A DNA stretch of 64,000 nucleotides from Ignavibacteria bacterium (GCA_016873805.1 VGVZ01000009.1:1-64000), one strand, 5' to 3'. Shown: positions 1-8,642, counted from the stretch's first letter. The notes: generated by a model not told the origin, from the sequence alone. Program-made: numbers and translations.

Positions 1-127
1 GATGATTGAACGCTATGTCCAGCAATACAACAAACACCCAAAACCCTTCAGTTGGACCGCAACCGCCGATTCAATCCTTGCTAAAATCGAGCGACTTTGC
101 AAACGAATTTCCGACACGCGACACTAG
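1..127 (+). mobile_element. 3' end of an IS630-family transposase gene (IS right end)
   Basis: The frame entered at base 2 encodes the last 41 residues of a DDE transposase and stops at TAG 125-127. The segment reads YNKHPKPFSWTATAD and then LCKRISDTRH before the stop, the usual C-terminal signature of IS630-type transposases, which end almost at the element boundary. The stop lies inside CTAG (124-127), matching the known IS630 preference for inserting at TA within CTAG, so the element probably ends here. The rest of the IS lies to the left of the window. The element interrupts the neighbouring ImmA gene on the other strand. The family call is firm; the exact terminal base is inferred. Confidence 0.8.
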
Positions 128-553
128 TGGAACAAGAAGTCTTCCGGCGAATTCGCGTGCTTGATATTCTGCTCTTCCCCATAATCCATCTGGCAAATCA
201 AGTTGGATTCGTTTCCATTCATCGTAACTCGATGTACGCAGTTGTTTGATTATCTCTCCATGGAGGACATAGTGTCCAACCTCATGAGCTATGGAGAACC
301 GGATTCGCGGTTCAGGGCGGGCAGGATCATATGCGATCTCGCGAAGATCTCCGGAAAGGTAGGCCTCGGTGTGAGCTTCGCTGAAGAGGTTTGCAACAGG
401 AATAATCGTGAGACGAAGGTTTCGTTCCACGATCAATTCAATATCGACAGGGATTCTGTCACCCCAATACTCTTTCCGGAACTCGTCGGCCTTTCGCCGT
501 ATCTCATCGTTATCAAGAAAGGGGATCTGAATTCTTGAGAAGTCGACCGGCAA
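71..553 (-). pseudogene. ImmA/IrrE-type metallopeptidase truncated by the IS
   Basis: The family is a zinc metallopeptidase that typically cleaves or inactivates a partner XRE repressor. The HExxH zinc motif is at residues 90-94 (HEVGHYVLH), and the usual third-ligand region (AREFAGRLLVP) is at about 132-142. Native sequence ends at residue 142, exactly at the CTAG junction with the transposase gene. The last 18 residues are antisense IS sequence. Family members normally continue for several dozen residues, so the C-terminal part is lost. The start is a TTG two bases after the stop of the XRE gene, so the two are translationally linked. The catalytic residues survive, so residual activity is possible, but I regard the gene as disrupted. 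Confidence 0.8.
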
Positions 554-555
554 GT

Positions 556-918
556 CTATCTCCGCTTGAGAAGGGCGATCAGTTTGTCTAATTCCTCCTC
601 ACTCGGTTTTTCCCCCCGCACGGTTCGAAAGAATACAGGCAAAGCGGCGACGACATCTTCATCATCGTACACATCATCCGGAATTCGTTGCTGTGAGATG
701 TAGGCGAGGTCGAAGAACGCAGACCAATCAGCACTTCCCTTTTTCAGCTTGATGAGTTTTGCTATTCCTTCGAGAACATCTCTGTTTGAAGGGGCAGGAA
801 GCAATCCCCGCTCAACCTTACTCCAGTTGCTGGGATCAAGTTCAGCGAGCTTACAGAATTCCCTCAAACTCAGGTCAACCCCAAGACGTTTGTCTTTGAC
901 AAATTCCCCGAATGTCAT
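556..918 (-). CDS. XRE-family repressor paired with ImmA
   Basis: This 120-residue DNA-binding protein has a lambda-repressor-type helix-turn-helix at about residues 16-38 (LSLREFCKLAELDPSNWSKV). The C-terminal half is acidic and probably contacts the peptidase partner. An upstream in-frame extension exists, but ATG 918 is preferred because GAGGAG lies just upstream, behind a promoter. It is followed after two bases by the ImmA peptidase gene, the standard repressor-peptidase arrangement of mobile-element and stress switches. A palindrome over its own -10 suggests autoregulation. With the peptidase truncated, the repressor may now be locked on. The targets are unknown. Confidence 0.85.
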   Translation of the reverse strand: MTFGEFVKDKRLGVDLSLREFCKLAELDPSNWSKVERGLLPAPSNRDVLEGIAKLIKLKKGSADWSAFFDLAYISQQRIPDDVYDDEDVVAALPVFFRTVRGEKPSEEELDKLIALLKRR

Positions 919-931
919 GGTTTTCTCCTCT

Positions 932-954
932 GTGTGGTAAAAAATATACCACAC
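932..954. promoter_or_regulatory. palindromic operator over the XRE -10
   Basis: GTGTGGTA (932-939) and TACCACAC (947-954) form a perfect 8-bp inverted repeat with a 7-bp AT-rich centre. It covers the -10 element and the expected transcription start of the XRE gene. Position and symmetry are as expected for a dimeric HTH repressor controlling itself. Binding by this XRE protein is inferred. Confidence 0.6.
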
Positions 955-971
955 TAGTAGACCGTTGTCAA
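943..971 (-). promoter_or_regulatory. sigma70-like promoter of the XRE-ImmA pair
   Basis: On the minus strand a perfect -35 TTGACA (966-971) is followed by 17 bases and TATATT (943-948). It sits about 25 bases upstream of the XRE start codon. The fit to consensus is very good. Confidence 0.75.
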
Positions 972-1155
972 GAGAATTTTTCGGGTGCTTGCGATGATAA
1001 GTCTCCCCCGCGACAGGCCGATTCAAATCTACAGGAAAAGGAGAGAAAATCAACGTTTGAGCACGAATTCTGGAAGCCGGGAAACATCAAGTGTGGAGTC
1101 CAAGGTTCACTGGGACCGCTAGCAAAGATTTCCCAGTTCATTTGCCCATTGGAGA

Positions 1156-1173
1156 AACTCTGGAGCCAGAGTT
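1156..1173. promoter_or_regulatory. palindrome upstream of the peroxidase gene
   Basis: AACTCTGG (1156-1163) and CCAGAGTT (1166-1173) form a perfect 8-bp inverted repeat separated by two bases, 37 bases before the peroxidase start. A TAGAAT at 1183-1188 could be a -10, but I see no good -35. Too tight for an RNA hairpin loop, it looks more like a DNA-binding site. The rest of 972-1209 shows no convincing gene. Confidence 0.35.
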
Positions 1174-1209
1174 GGGTGTTGATAGAATAGTTGTCTTCGG
1201 GAACCACCT

Positions 1210-1809
1210 TTGGAAAAAGATACTGTGATTCAATTCCGAATTCTGCCCGTCTTAGTGATTGCGCTTGTTGTCATCAGTTGCACAACCGGGAACAATATGG
1301 AAACAAATCTCAGACAAAACGACGGTAAGCTCTACACATTTTCGATGAAGACGATCGATGGAGAGACAAAGTCGCTTGAGGAATACAAAGGAAAGGTGAT
1401 GATGATCGTCAATGTCGCCTCGAAATGCGGCTATACGCCGCAATACGAAGGACTCGAAAAGATCTTTCAAAAATACAGAGATCGCGGATTTATGATCCTC
1501 GGATTTCCGGCCAACGACTTCCTGCGGCAGGAACCAGGAACCGATGAAGAGATCAAATCCTTCTGCTCACTGACCTACGGCGTCACGTTCGACATGTTTT
1601 CCAAGATCATCGTCGACGGTAAGGATCAGGACCCGCTCTACTCGTATCTGACCAACGAGTCCCCTGTGTCGGGACCGGTGAAGTGGAATTTCCAGAAATA
1701 CCTTGTCGACCGGAAAGGAAACGTCGTTGCGCGATTTACCCCGGCCACAGAACCGACAGATCCAAAGTTGATCGCCGCGTTGGAGTCCCTCTTGAGTGAA
1801 ACTGAATAA
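1210..1809 (+). CDS. glutathione/thioredoxin peroxidase-family lipoprotein
   Basis: Thiol peroxidase of the GPx superfamily, predicted to reduce peroxides in the periplasm. A hydrophobic segment ends in a lipobox with Cys24 (LVVISC). The peroxidatic Cys is Cys73 (NVASKCGYTPQY), and Trp159 and Asn160 of the catalytic tetrad are present (KWNFQKYLVD). The usual FPCNQF loop reads FPANDF (residues 99-104), so the tetrad Gln and the nearby resolving Cys are missing. Cys119 may act instead. The TTG at 1210 has GGGA upstream; GTG at 1225 is a plausible alternative giving a shorter signal peptide. It converges with the next gene at a 10-bp gap. Family call firm, reductant unknown. Confidence 0.85.
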   Translation: MEKDTVIQFRILPVLVIALVVISCTTGNNMETNLRQNDGKLYTFSMKTIDGETKSLEEYKGKVMMIVNVASKCGYTPQYEGLEKIFQKYRDRGFMILGFPANDFLRQEPGTDEEIKSFCSLTYGVTFDMFSKIIVDGKDQDPLYSYLTNESPVSGPVKWNFQKYLVDRKGNVVARFTPATEPTDPKLIAALESLLSETE

Positions 1810-1819
1810 CCACTTCTGA

Positions 1820-3358
1820 TTACCTTTGCCGCATATCGGTTGATTCATCCGCCACGCGGAACACGATCCTTCCAATCGCACACTCGCGGCACCTTCCCAC
1901 CGAACAATAGTACCTGTAAAGTTGAATAGCTCCCTGATGGAGGCGGAGGGTCTCCAGGCGGAGATTCATATCGCCGATTTCACTCTGAACGATCCGCGTG
2001 ACGGAATTCTCCGGGAGTGGGCCGAGGGTGGCATACATCTGAAGTAATTCGTCGCGCAGGATCCGATCTCTGAACACGCGTGCATACAGCAGGGCGCATG
2101 GGAGCAGCGTGTTCGCGATCATTTCGTCAATCCGGGATTGTCCAAGGGGAGTAATTCGACGACTGCTCCGTTCATCGAATCGATAATGATGCGTCCAAAA
2201 TTCCGATGGTTCCGATCTCAGCGAATCGCTCACGACTCTTCGCTTCTTCGGAACCGGAATCTGCGATTTGAGCTGCTGGATAATCCTGCGAAACAAATCG
2301 CCGGTGATACAAGCTTCGACCAGTGACGCCGCAGCGGCAATCCGGACCGTTGGAAAATTCGAGGGGCGTGTCGGAAAAAACTGCCATTCGGATTGATGCA
2401 TATGATCCCCGCGAACAAATCCTTTCCATCGGATCCACTGCTTCCGGAGTTGTGCAACATACTGGCGCGAATGAGGATCGTCCAACGTCTCGTTGGCGGG
2501 AAGCAACCCGGATACCCCGAACAAAACGGCCTCGATCGCCTCCCGTTGATCGCCGTGCAAAATGCTGCGAGCGATCTGCAGGGTGACAATCCTCGATAGC
2601 CGAAGAAACTGTTGCCGATTGTGACTATATCCAAGGCATTCCATTAATCCCTCGTACATCAGCTGATCCCACAGTTCTCGACGGGAGAGATCTCTGAGCG
2701 TGAGCTCGCGCGCCGAAGGAGGAATCTGACTCGGCAAATCCTCCTCAATCGCGCTCGCGTAAAGCCGCCACGGTTCGTGCACTCCTTGAATCCGTTCTTC
2801 CGCGAGCTGCCGCAATCGTTCTTCAAATCTCCGCAACTTCATTTCCATCCGTTCGGTCGAGAGACGATCCAGCCACTGCCGGAGCACGGCGACCTCCACT
2901 TCTTTCCATCTCCCATGACACGGGATGTGATTCTTCCCGAGCGAGGAAACCTCCGACGACGCTTTGCTCCAGAGGATGTCGATCGACTCGGTGAGATACG
3001 GTTCGAGGAGAAGAATGGGCACAGATCGTCCGCTCGCAGCGATTGTGGGCGATCGCTCGGGATGACCCCGCAACACGACATGAAGAATCACCCGATTGTA
3101 TCGCGCATCGGTGTGATGATTGTGCTGCTTCCAGGCGATGAGGTTCTTGTGGATTTCGATGTCCCCCCGGTACACAATGCCGTCAATTCTCACGATCGCA
3201 TCAAGAAAGTCCGGACCGCTTTCGCGGTTCCACGCGCCGACATGCTCGATGACAAGTCTTCGGTTGTCAGTCGTAAGAAGATTTTCCGTGCGAAAGTACT
3301 GCTGGCTCCAGATGTATCGGAGGAAACGCTCGTCGTGTCGTGAGCGTTTCCGTCTCAT
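1820..3358 (-). CDS. DUF2851 family protein
   Basis: This 512-residue protein of unknown function belongs to a family typical of Bacteroidota/Chlorobiota. The recognisable N-terminal block has SGPDFLDAIVRIDG, then YRGDIEIH and an HH-D-Y-N-VILHVV stretch at about residues 40-100. The remainder is helical and rich in Arg, Leu and Glu. A longer reading frame begins upstream at 3517, but its extension is low complexity. ATG 3358 is chosen because a GGGGAA site precedes it. It lies downstream of pyrF on the same strand and may be co-transcribed. The DIEIH block might be a nuclease-like core, but this is not established. Confidence 0.8.
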   Translation of the reverse strand: MRRKRSRHDERFLRYIWSQQYFRTENLLTTDNRRLVIEHVGAWNRESGPDFLDAIVRIDGIVYRGDIEIHKNLIAWKQHNHHTDARYNRVILHVVLRGHPERSPTIAASGRSVPILLLEPYLTESIDILWSKASSEVSSLGKNHIPCHGRWKEVEVAVLRQWLDRLSTERMEMKLRRFEERLRQLAEERIQGVHEPWRLYASAIEEDLPSQIPPSARELTLRDLSRRELWDQLMYEGLMECLGYSHNRQQFLRLSRIVTLQIARSILHGDQREAIEAVLFGVSGLLPANETLDDPHSRQYVAQLRKQWIRWKGFVRGDHMHQSEWQFFPTRPSNFPTVRIAAAASLVEACITGDLFRRIIQQLKSQIPVPKKRRVVSDSLRSEPSEFWTHHYRFDERSSRRITPLGQSRIDEMIANTLLPCALLYARVFRDRILRDELLQMYATLGPLPENSVTRIVQSEIGDMNLRLETLRLHQGAIQLYRYYCSVGRCRECAIGRIVFRVADESTDMRQR

Positions 3359-3419
3359 ATGTTCCCCTGTTTGTGATGGTGTGGATTGAGTGGATGGATT
3401 CTCCCCCCATGGAGACCCG

Positions 3420-4244
3420 TTACGTGAAGTACCTTTCCTGGATTGTTCTGATTTCGTTTCGCAGGCGGAGGGCTTCCTGCCTTGCCGCATCCGCATAGTC
3501 CGTCGATCGCGAGGCATAGATGACAGATCGACTTACGTTGATGATCGCGCCGTAACCATCTTGTGTGCATCCGTTTCGAACGGCCGACGGCAAATCACCC
3601 CCCTGTGAACCGATGCCCGGAATCAGCAGGGGCATGCGCGGCACGACCGTCCGGATGCGCTTCATCTGTCGTGGCTGGGTTGCCCCGACGACGAGGCCGA
3701 TGTTCTCGTTCGAATTCCATTTTTTGGCTGCCGCGACAACTCGCTCGTACAACGGCTTCGTGCCGATTTTCAGGTGCTGGAAATCCTTCGAGCCGCGATT
3801 GGATGTGAGGGCAAGGAGAAAAACGCCGCGATCGGGCTTCGTGAGAAACGGTTCCACAGAATCGAATCCCATGTAGGGATTGACCGTTGCGGCATCGAAT
3901 CCAAGCTGAACAAAAAGGGCGTCGGCGTACCGGGCCGACGTGTTTCCAATGTCTCCTCGTTTTCCATCGCCGATCGTGATGAGATGGTTCGGAATGCTCT
4001 CGAGTGTCTTCTTCAGCGTGTGGTACCCTTCAGCCCCCATCGCCTCGTAGAACGCGAGGTTGATCTTGTAACAGCACACGAGGTGATGCGTGGCTTCGAT
4101 GAGTGCGCGGTTGAAATCGAGAACGGCACTCTCGGAACGTTCAAGATGAGGGGGCAACAATGCGGGATCGGTATCGAGACCGATACACAACAGAGAGTCT
4201 TGACGCTGCTGAACGTGCAGCAGTCGCTCGGTGAATGATATCAT
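3420..4244 (-). CDS. pyrF: orotidine 5'-phosphate decarboxylase (type 2)
   Basis: Catalyses the last step of de novo UMP synthesis, decarboxylating OMP in the cytoplasm. The catalytic array D93-x-K95-R-G-D98-IGNT is intact, followed by the ARYADALF stretch characteristic of the longer type 2 enzymes. At 274 residues it has the type 2 length. The start ATG 4244 has no strong ribosome site. It lies between dcd and the DUF2851 gene on the same strand, with 31 bases to dcd. Confidence 0.95.
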   Translation of the reverse strand: MISFTERLLHVQQRQDSLLCIGLDTDPALLPPHLERSESAVLDFNRALIEATHHLVCCYKINLAFYEAMGAEGYHTLKKTLESIPNHLITIGDGKRGDIGNTSARYADALFVQLGFDAATVNPYMGFDSVEPFLTKPDRGVFLLALTSNRGSKDFQHLKIGTKPLYERVVAAAKKWNSNENIGLVVGATQPRQMKRIRTVVPRMPLLIPGIGSQGGDLPSAVRNGCTQDGYGAIINVSRSVIYASRSTDYADAARQEALRLRNEIRTIQERYFT

Positions 4245-4275
4245 GTTATTTGCAGAGTGAACGAGAGTTGCGAAT

Positions 4276-4812
4276 CTACCGGAAATTCTTCCACATCATT
4301 GACTCGACGGGTTTGGTGCTGCGCTTCACATACTTGGCATTCTTCTTCCGGAAATATGGAATCTCAACATCGCCGGCCACTTCAAAGTAGATCAGCTGAC
4401 CGATCGGCATTCCGGCATAGATGCGGACGGGCTGGCGAACGGAGATTTCAAGAGTCCATGTGTTGCAGTATCCGATGTCCCCCTTGCCGGCCGTGGCGTG
4501 GATATCGATCCCCAATCGACCGATGCTGCTTTTGCCTTCGAGAAACGGGACGTGTCGATGGGTCTCCGTGTATTCCTCCGTCACGCCAAGATACAGCTTG
4601 CTGGGGACAAGTATGATTCCCTCCGTCGGGATTCGGAAATGCCGGATGGTATTGTGGGCCTTACAATCGAGGATTTCCTCCGTATACATCGCCAGCCATT
4701 TCCCGAGATGTACATCGTAGCTATTCGAGCCGAGATACTTCCGGTAAAAAGGCTTGACCACGATGGAGCCTGCTTTTATCTCGGCGAGGATTTGCCTGTC
4801 GGTGAGAATCAT
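4276..4812 (-). CDS. dcd: dCTP deaminase
   Basis: Deaminates dCTP to dUTP, supplying thymidylate synthesis. The 178-residue trimeric dUTPase-fold protein starts MILTDRQILAEI, as in the family. The signature GKSSIGRLGIDIHATAG is at about residues 93-109, and the catalytic Glu122 is in TLEIS. The chosen ATG 4812 has GAGGGATC upstream; a longer in-frame extension lacks family similarity. The gene follows rodA after about 100 bases that hold a small hairpin. thyA and folA are elsewhere in this window. Confidence 0.93.
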   Translation of the reverse strand: MILTDRQILAEIKAGSIVVKPFYRKYLGSNSYDVHLGKWLAMYTEEILDCKAHNTIRHFRIPTEGIILVPSKLYLGVTEEYTETHRHVPFLEGKSSIGRLGIDIHATAGKGDIGYCNTWTLEISVRQPVRIYAGMPIGQLIYFEVAGDVEIPYFRKKNAKYVKRSTKPVESMMWKNFR

Positions 4813-4852
4813 GAACGATCCCTCTGAAGAATTGTCTGAATGTACAAAGAAT

Positions 4853-4873
4853 TGCACGGGAAGCAACCGTGCA
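4853..4873 (-). terminator. weak hairpin between rodA and dcd
   Basis: TGCACGG (4853-4859) and CCGTGCA (4867-4873) form a perfect 7-bp stem with a 7-base loop. On the minus strand it is followed by ATTCTTTG, a poor U-tract. It precedes the dcd start by about 40 bases. It could attenuate rodA-dcd readthrough; as a terminator it is weak. Confidence 0.3.
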
Positions 4874-4912
4874 TGCAATGATCGGACCATGAAATCGAGA
4901 CGGGGGAACTGC

Positions 4913-6130
4913 TTAGTACGCTTTCCGATTGGAGAAGAAGTTCATGAGCAATCCCACCATGGTCATGTTCGCAACGAGTGCCGAACCGCCGTAGCTGAGG
5001 AAGGGGAGGGGAATACCGATGACGGGCATGATTCCCATCGACATGCCGATGTTGATCAGCACATGGGTCGTGAGTGCGCCGACGATACCGATGGCTGCGA
5101 TGCCACAGAACGGATTCTTCGAGAGTCCGGCTATCTTAATTCCGCGTAGCAGAAGTGCGCTGAAGAGAATCAGCACGAGCGAGGCTCCGGCGAATCCAAA
5201 TTCTTCGCCCGGAACGCAAAAGATAAAATCGGTCCACTGCTCAGGAATAAAGTTCAATTGCGTCTGCGTTCCCTGCAGAAAGCCTTTGCCGAACAGGCCT
5301 CCCGACCCAATCGCCACCTTCGATTGGAGCACGTTGTACCCTGATCCGAGCGGATCGGCTTCCGGATTGAGGAAGGCGACAATTCTCTTCTGTTGATACG
5401 CGGGGAGACGTTCGAACACGGCCTGGACCGAGAGGCCGATGGCAATTGTCAATCCGAACACCGCGGCAGCCGTGAACAGATTCTTCTTCGTATAGTAGAG
5501 GAGCGCGAGACTGATTAAGACCGCCAGAATAAACGGTATCGTTCCTAGGAGCGCCCCAAATGCAGCCAGCATCGGAGAGAGAATGATTGCGAGCGTGAAG
5601 TTGTCGGCTCCCGACCAGTAGAGTACGGGAATCAACAGGGTAAGAAAGACCAACGAGGTTCCGACATCGGGTTGGAGAAATACCATCATCATCGGAAGGA
5701 GAGCGATGCCGATCGCGATGAAGAGGTGTTTGGCCTCGGCAAGATTGGTTGTCGGTCTCGAGAGAAATGCCGCAAGAGCAAGAACGGTCGTCACCTTTGC
5801 GAATTCTGAGGGTTGAATGCCCATGCCGCCCACACCGAACCAGCTCTTCGATCCGGAAATCGTCCGACCGACAATAAGAACAATCAGGAGAAGCACGATG
5901 GTGCCTCCGTAGAGGGGGAAGGCAATCCGCTGGAGCGTACGGAGGGGGAAGAACGTCGCAACAAGGAGCGCCACGATTGCACCGGTAGCCCAGATCGCCT
6001 GTCGCGTGAAGATCATCCCGACTCCAGCGTCGTACGTCGCGCTGTAAATCGAAACAAGTCCGATTGCCGCCAGCGCGAGTGCGATCGCAAGGATTTTGTA
6101 GTCGAAATATTCTCTGAAGTAATCAAGCAT
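4913..6130 (-). CDS. rodA: RodA, SEDS peptidoglycan glycosyltransferase
   Basis: Polymerises lipid II during lateral wall growth together with PBP2. About ten membrane segments are visible. SEDS landmarks include the IQPSEFAK block, the FLQPDVGTSLVF block and a GIPLPFLSYGGSAL motif near the C-terminus. The gene follows mrdA on the same strand, as in many rod operons. ATG 6130 gives the normal short cytoplasmic N-terminus (MLDYFREYFDYK); a TTG start at 6160 would add ten hydrophobic residues. Neither has a clear ribosome site. Function confident, start uncertain. Confidence 0.93.
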   Translation of the reverse strand: MLDYFREYFDYKILAIALALAAIGLVSIYSATYDAGVGMIFTRQAIWATGAIVALLVATFFPLRTLQRIAFPLYGGTIVLLLIVLIVGRTISGSKSWFGVGGMGIQPSEFAKVTTVLALAAFLSRPTTNLAEAKHLFIAIGIALLPMMMVFLQPDVGTSLVFLTLLIPVLYWSGADNFTLAIILSPMLAAFGALLGTIPFILAVLISLALLYYTKKNLFTAAAVFGLTIAIGLSVQAVFERLPAYQQKRIVAFLNPEADPLGSGYNVLQSKVAIGSGGLFGKGFLQGTQTQLNFIPEQWTDFIFCVPGEEFGFAGASLVLILFSALLLRGIKIAGLSKNPFCGIAAIGIVGALTTHVLINIGMSMGIMPVIGIPLPFLSYGGSALVANMTMVGLLMNFFSNRKAY

Positions 6131-6190
6131 CGGCGTCAAGACCAGCAGAACAAGCGACAAAGACTCGCGAAGGTACGGAATGTCCCTTCG

Positions 6191-8032
6191 CTAGTCCGTG
6201 CGCACCTGTGTGATTGCACGCGTTGAATCGGCCGGTTTCGTCGCGCGCGGAGCGAGGGGCGGAACATACCGCTTGAGCTCACCGTAAAGGTATCGTTCCA
6301 TTACCAATCCGGCGATCGGAGCGGCCTTTGCGCCGCCGAATCCGGCATTTTCCAGCATGATTGCGACGGCAATCTTCGGGTCGTCGAAGGGGGCGAATCC
6401 GATATACCACGCATGATCAACCCCGTGCGGGTTTTCGGCCGTTCCGGTTTTTCCCGCGGAGACAATTCCTGAGATGCGAGCGGCGTATCCGGTCCCCCGG
6501 GGATCATGGACTGCTCGTCTCATTCCTTCGCGGATCAAGTCCATGGTGTGCTGCGAGATCCCCGTCGGATTTGAGCGCTGCTCGACGGTCTCGAGCCGAT
6601 TCAGCCTCTTGTTTCGGATGTACTGAACGGCGTGGGGCTGGTGGATTGTGCCCCCATTTGCGATCGCTGCCGCATAGACCGCCATCTGAAGCGGCGAGAC
6701 GCCAACTTCTCCCTGACCGGTGGAGAGACTCACGAGATATCCCTGTGTCCATCGTCCCTTGCCGTAGACGCGATCATAGTACGACGTCGAGGGGAGTAAG
6801 CCGGAGGTTTCCTCGCCGATATCGATGCCGCTTGCGCGACCGAATCCGAACTTGCGTCCGTATTCCGTCCACTTGTCGAATCCCACTTTCATGATCAGCT
6901 GATAGAAGAACACGTTGCACGATCGCTGGATTGCTTCGACCACATTCACCGATCCGTGCGCATGCATATCTTTGAACACGCGATCTCCGAAGCGATACGC
7001 CCCGTAGCATTGAATGCGGGTATGTTCCGTAATGACCTTTTCGTCGAGGGCCGCGGCCGCCAGAACCATCTTAAACGTTGATCCCGGGGGATAGCGCGTC
7101 ATCGTGGCGCGATTGAAAAGCGGCTTTGTCGAATCGGAATTGAGTTCGGTCCACAGGTCGGCAGGCGTGACACCGCTGAAGATCGAAGGATCGAAGTCGG
7201 GCTTGCTCACCAGTGCGAGAATCCCGCCATTCGATGGATCGATGGCGACAAGAGCGCCGCGGTAGTTCGTCATGAGCGATTCCGCGAATGCCTGAACGCC
7301 GACATCGACATTCAGAATAAGGTCGAATCCATCCTTCGCGGCAATGTCATGCGTTCCCTCCTCGAACGGGCCCAGTACCTGCCCCTTCGCATTCACGGCA
7401 AAGAACGTGAATCCCTTCTGGCCGCGCAGAATCGTTTCGTAGCTCGATTCGAGGCCACCTGCTCCAATGACATTGCCAAGTCGATAGTAGTCCCCGACGC
7501 GGCCGAGCTGCGCCTCCGTGATCTCCCGGTTATACCCCAGCAGGTGTGTCGCCCTGGCCTTCGTCGGGTAGGTACGTTTCATTTCCACCTCGAACCCAAT
7601 GCCCGGGAGAAGATAGAGGTTTTCCTGTATTGCCGCGAGCGATTCATAATCGAGATCGCGCTTGATGCGTGTGGGCACAAAGCGGGAATACGCAGATGCC
7701 TTTGCAATTCGCTCGGCGAGGAGGGATTCGTTCAATCCAAGCAACTGTGCGAGAAACGGCGTATTGCGCGCATCGTACTCGATGGGCGTGAGCGTAATCG
7801 TGTAGAACGGTCCGACGTCGACGACGAGAGATCCATGGCGATCGTGAATGTATCCACGGATCGGGTCCTTGACAACCGAGCGCACACTGTTCTCCTGAGA
7901 CTTCTTGCCAAATTCGCCGTGATAGAGAAGCTGAAGCTGGTAGAGTCGAACAAAGAGCAGCGACATGATCACGATCGTTGCGATCGTCAGCACTCGTCGT
8001 CGTGAGGGATGTCCGATTTCTCGTTCGCTCAT
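6191..8032 (-). CDS. mrdA: penicillin-binding protein 2 (class B transpeptidase)
   Basis: Cross-links peptidoglycan in the elongation complex with RodA. The 613-residue protein has one N-terminal membrane anchor (about residues 13-33), a PBP dimerisation domain and a transpeptidase domain. Active-site motifs are STFK at about residue 320, SCN about 60 residues later, and KTGT near 540. It is eight bases downstream of mreD and 60 bases upstream of rodA, forming an mreD-mrdA-rodA unit. Confidence 0.95.
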   Translation of the reverse strand: MSEREIGHPSRRRVLTIATIVIMSLLFVRLYQLQLLYHGEFGKKSQENSVRSVVKDPIRGYIHDRHGSLVVDVGPFYTITLTPIEYDARNTPFLAQLLGLNESLLAERIAKASAYSRFVPTRIKRDLDYESLAAIQENLYLLPGIGFEVEMKRTYPTKARATHLLGYNREITEAQLGRVGDYYRLGNVIGAGGLESSYETILRGQKGFTFFAVNAKGQVLGPFEEGTHDIAAKDGFDLILNVDVGVQAFAESLMTNYRGALVAIDPSNGGILALVSKPDFDPSIFSGVTPADLWTELNSDSTKPLFNRATMTRYPPGSTFKMVLAAAALDEKVITEHTRIQCYGAYRFGDRVFKDMHAHGSVNVVEAIQRSCNVFFYQLIMKVGFDKWTEYGRKFGFGRASGIDIGEETSGLLPSTSYYDRVYGKGRWTQGYLVSLSTGQGEVGVSPLQMAVYAAAIANGGTIHQPHAVQYIRNKRLNRLETVEQRSNPTGISQHTMDLIREGMRRAVHDPRGTGYAARISGIVSAGKTGTAENPHGVDHAWYIGFAPFDDPKIAVAIMLENAGFGGAKAAPIAGLVMERYLYGELKRYVPPLAPRATKPADSTRAITQVRTD

Positions 8033-8040
8033 GGTGGATC

Positions 8041-8526
8041 TCAGCTTGTCGGTTTGCGTGAAAATGCAAACATCGGCAGAAGACTTATGATCGCGGTATA
8101 CACCATCGTGGTTGAACTCCAGGAACTGATGGAGAACAGGGAGGTCGTCTCCATGCCCTGCAGAAGAACGCCGAAATAGATCAGATTGTGGAGGAGCGAA
8201 AGGACGGCGACAATCACCACAAATCGATACGTTCCAAGCGTCACGGCAGTTTTGTTCTCATTGAAGAAAAATCCCCCCGCAAAGCCAGTCACCGTTTTGG
8301 ACAATGCGGCGAGTCCAAAGAACTGAGTCGTCGCGAAATCCTGGAAGAGACCGACGACAAACCCTGCAACCATTCCCTCAATCTGTCCTCGCCTCACGGC
8401 GTTGTAGATGACCCAGATCAGCAGAACGTCGGGGATCACCCCCTCCACACTGATGAGCGGAAGAAATGTCGTTTGAATGATCAGGAGTCCAAGGACGATC
8501 AGTGCGGAGCGGACGTATCGATTCAT
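8041..8526 (-). CDS. mreD: rod shape-determining protein MreD
   Basis: A small inner-membrane protein of the elongasome. The 161 residues hold four to five hydrophobic segments, including the family-typical stretch LLIWVIYNAVRRGQIEGMVA, then FVVGLFQDF. It heads the mreD-mrdA-rodA unit. mreB and mreC are not adjacent upstream; instead a response regulator on the same strand precedes it after 116 bases. Confidence 0.9.
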   Translation of the reverse strand: MNRYVRSALIVLGLLIIQTTFLPLISVEGVIPDVLLIWVIYNAVRRGQIEGMVAGFVVGLFQDFATTQFFGLAALSKTVTGFAGGFFFNENKTAVTLGTYRFVVIVAVLSLLHNLIYFGVLLQGMETTSLFSISSWSSTTMVYTAIISLLPMFAFSRKPTS

Positions 8527-8547
8527 AATCCAGGCAGTTTTTCCAAA

Positions 8548-8576
8548 AAAGTAGCCAGATTTGGAGCGAGAATCAA
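8548..8576 (-). promoter_or_regulatory. candidate promoter of mreD
   Basis: Minus strand TTGATT (8571-8576), 17-base spacer, TACTTT (8548-8553). The start codon of mreD is 21 bases downstream. The -10 is weak, so this is tentative. Confidence 0.3.
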
Positions 8577-8642
8577 GAAATCAGAGGGTCGGGGGAGATA
8601 GATGTGAACACCGTGCGAGCGGGCGGTAACCGGATTGGTTGA

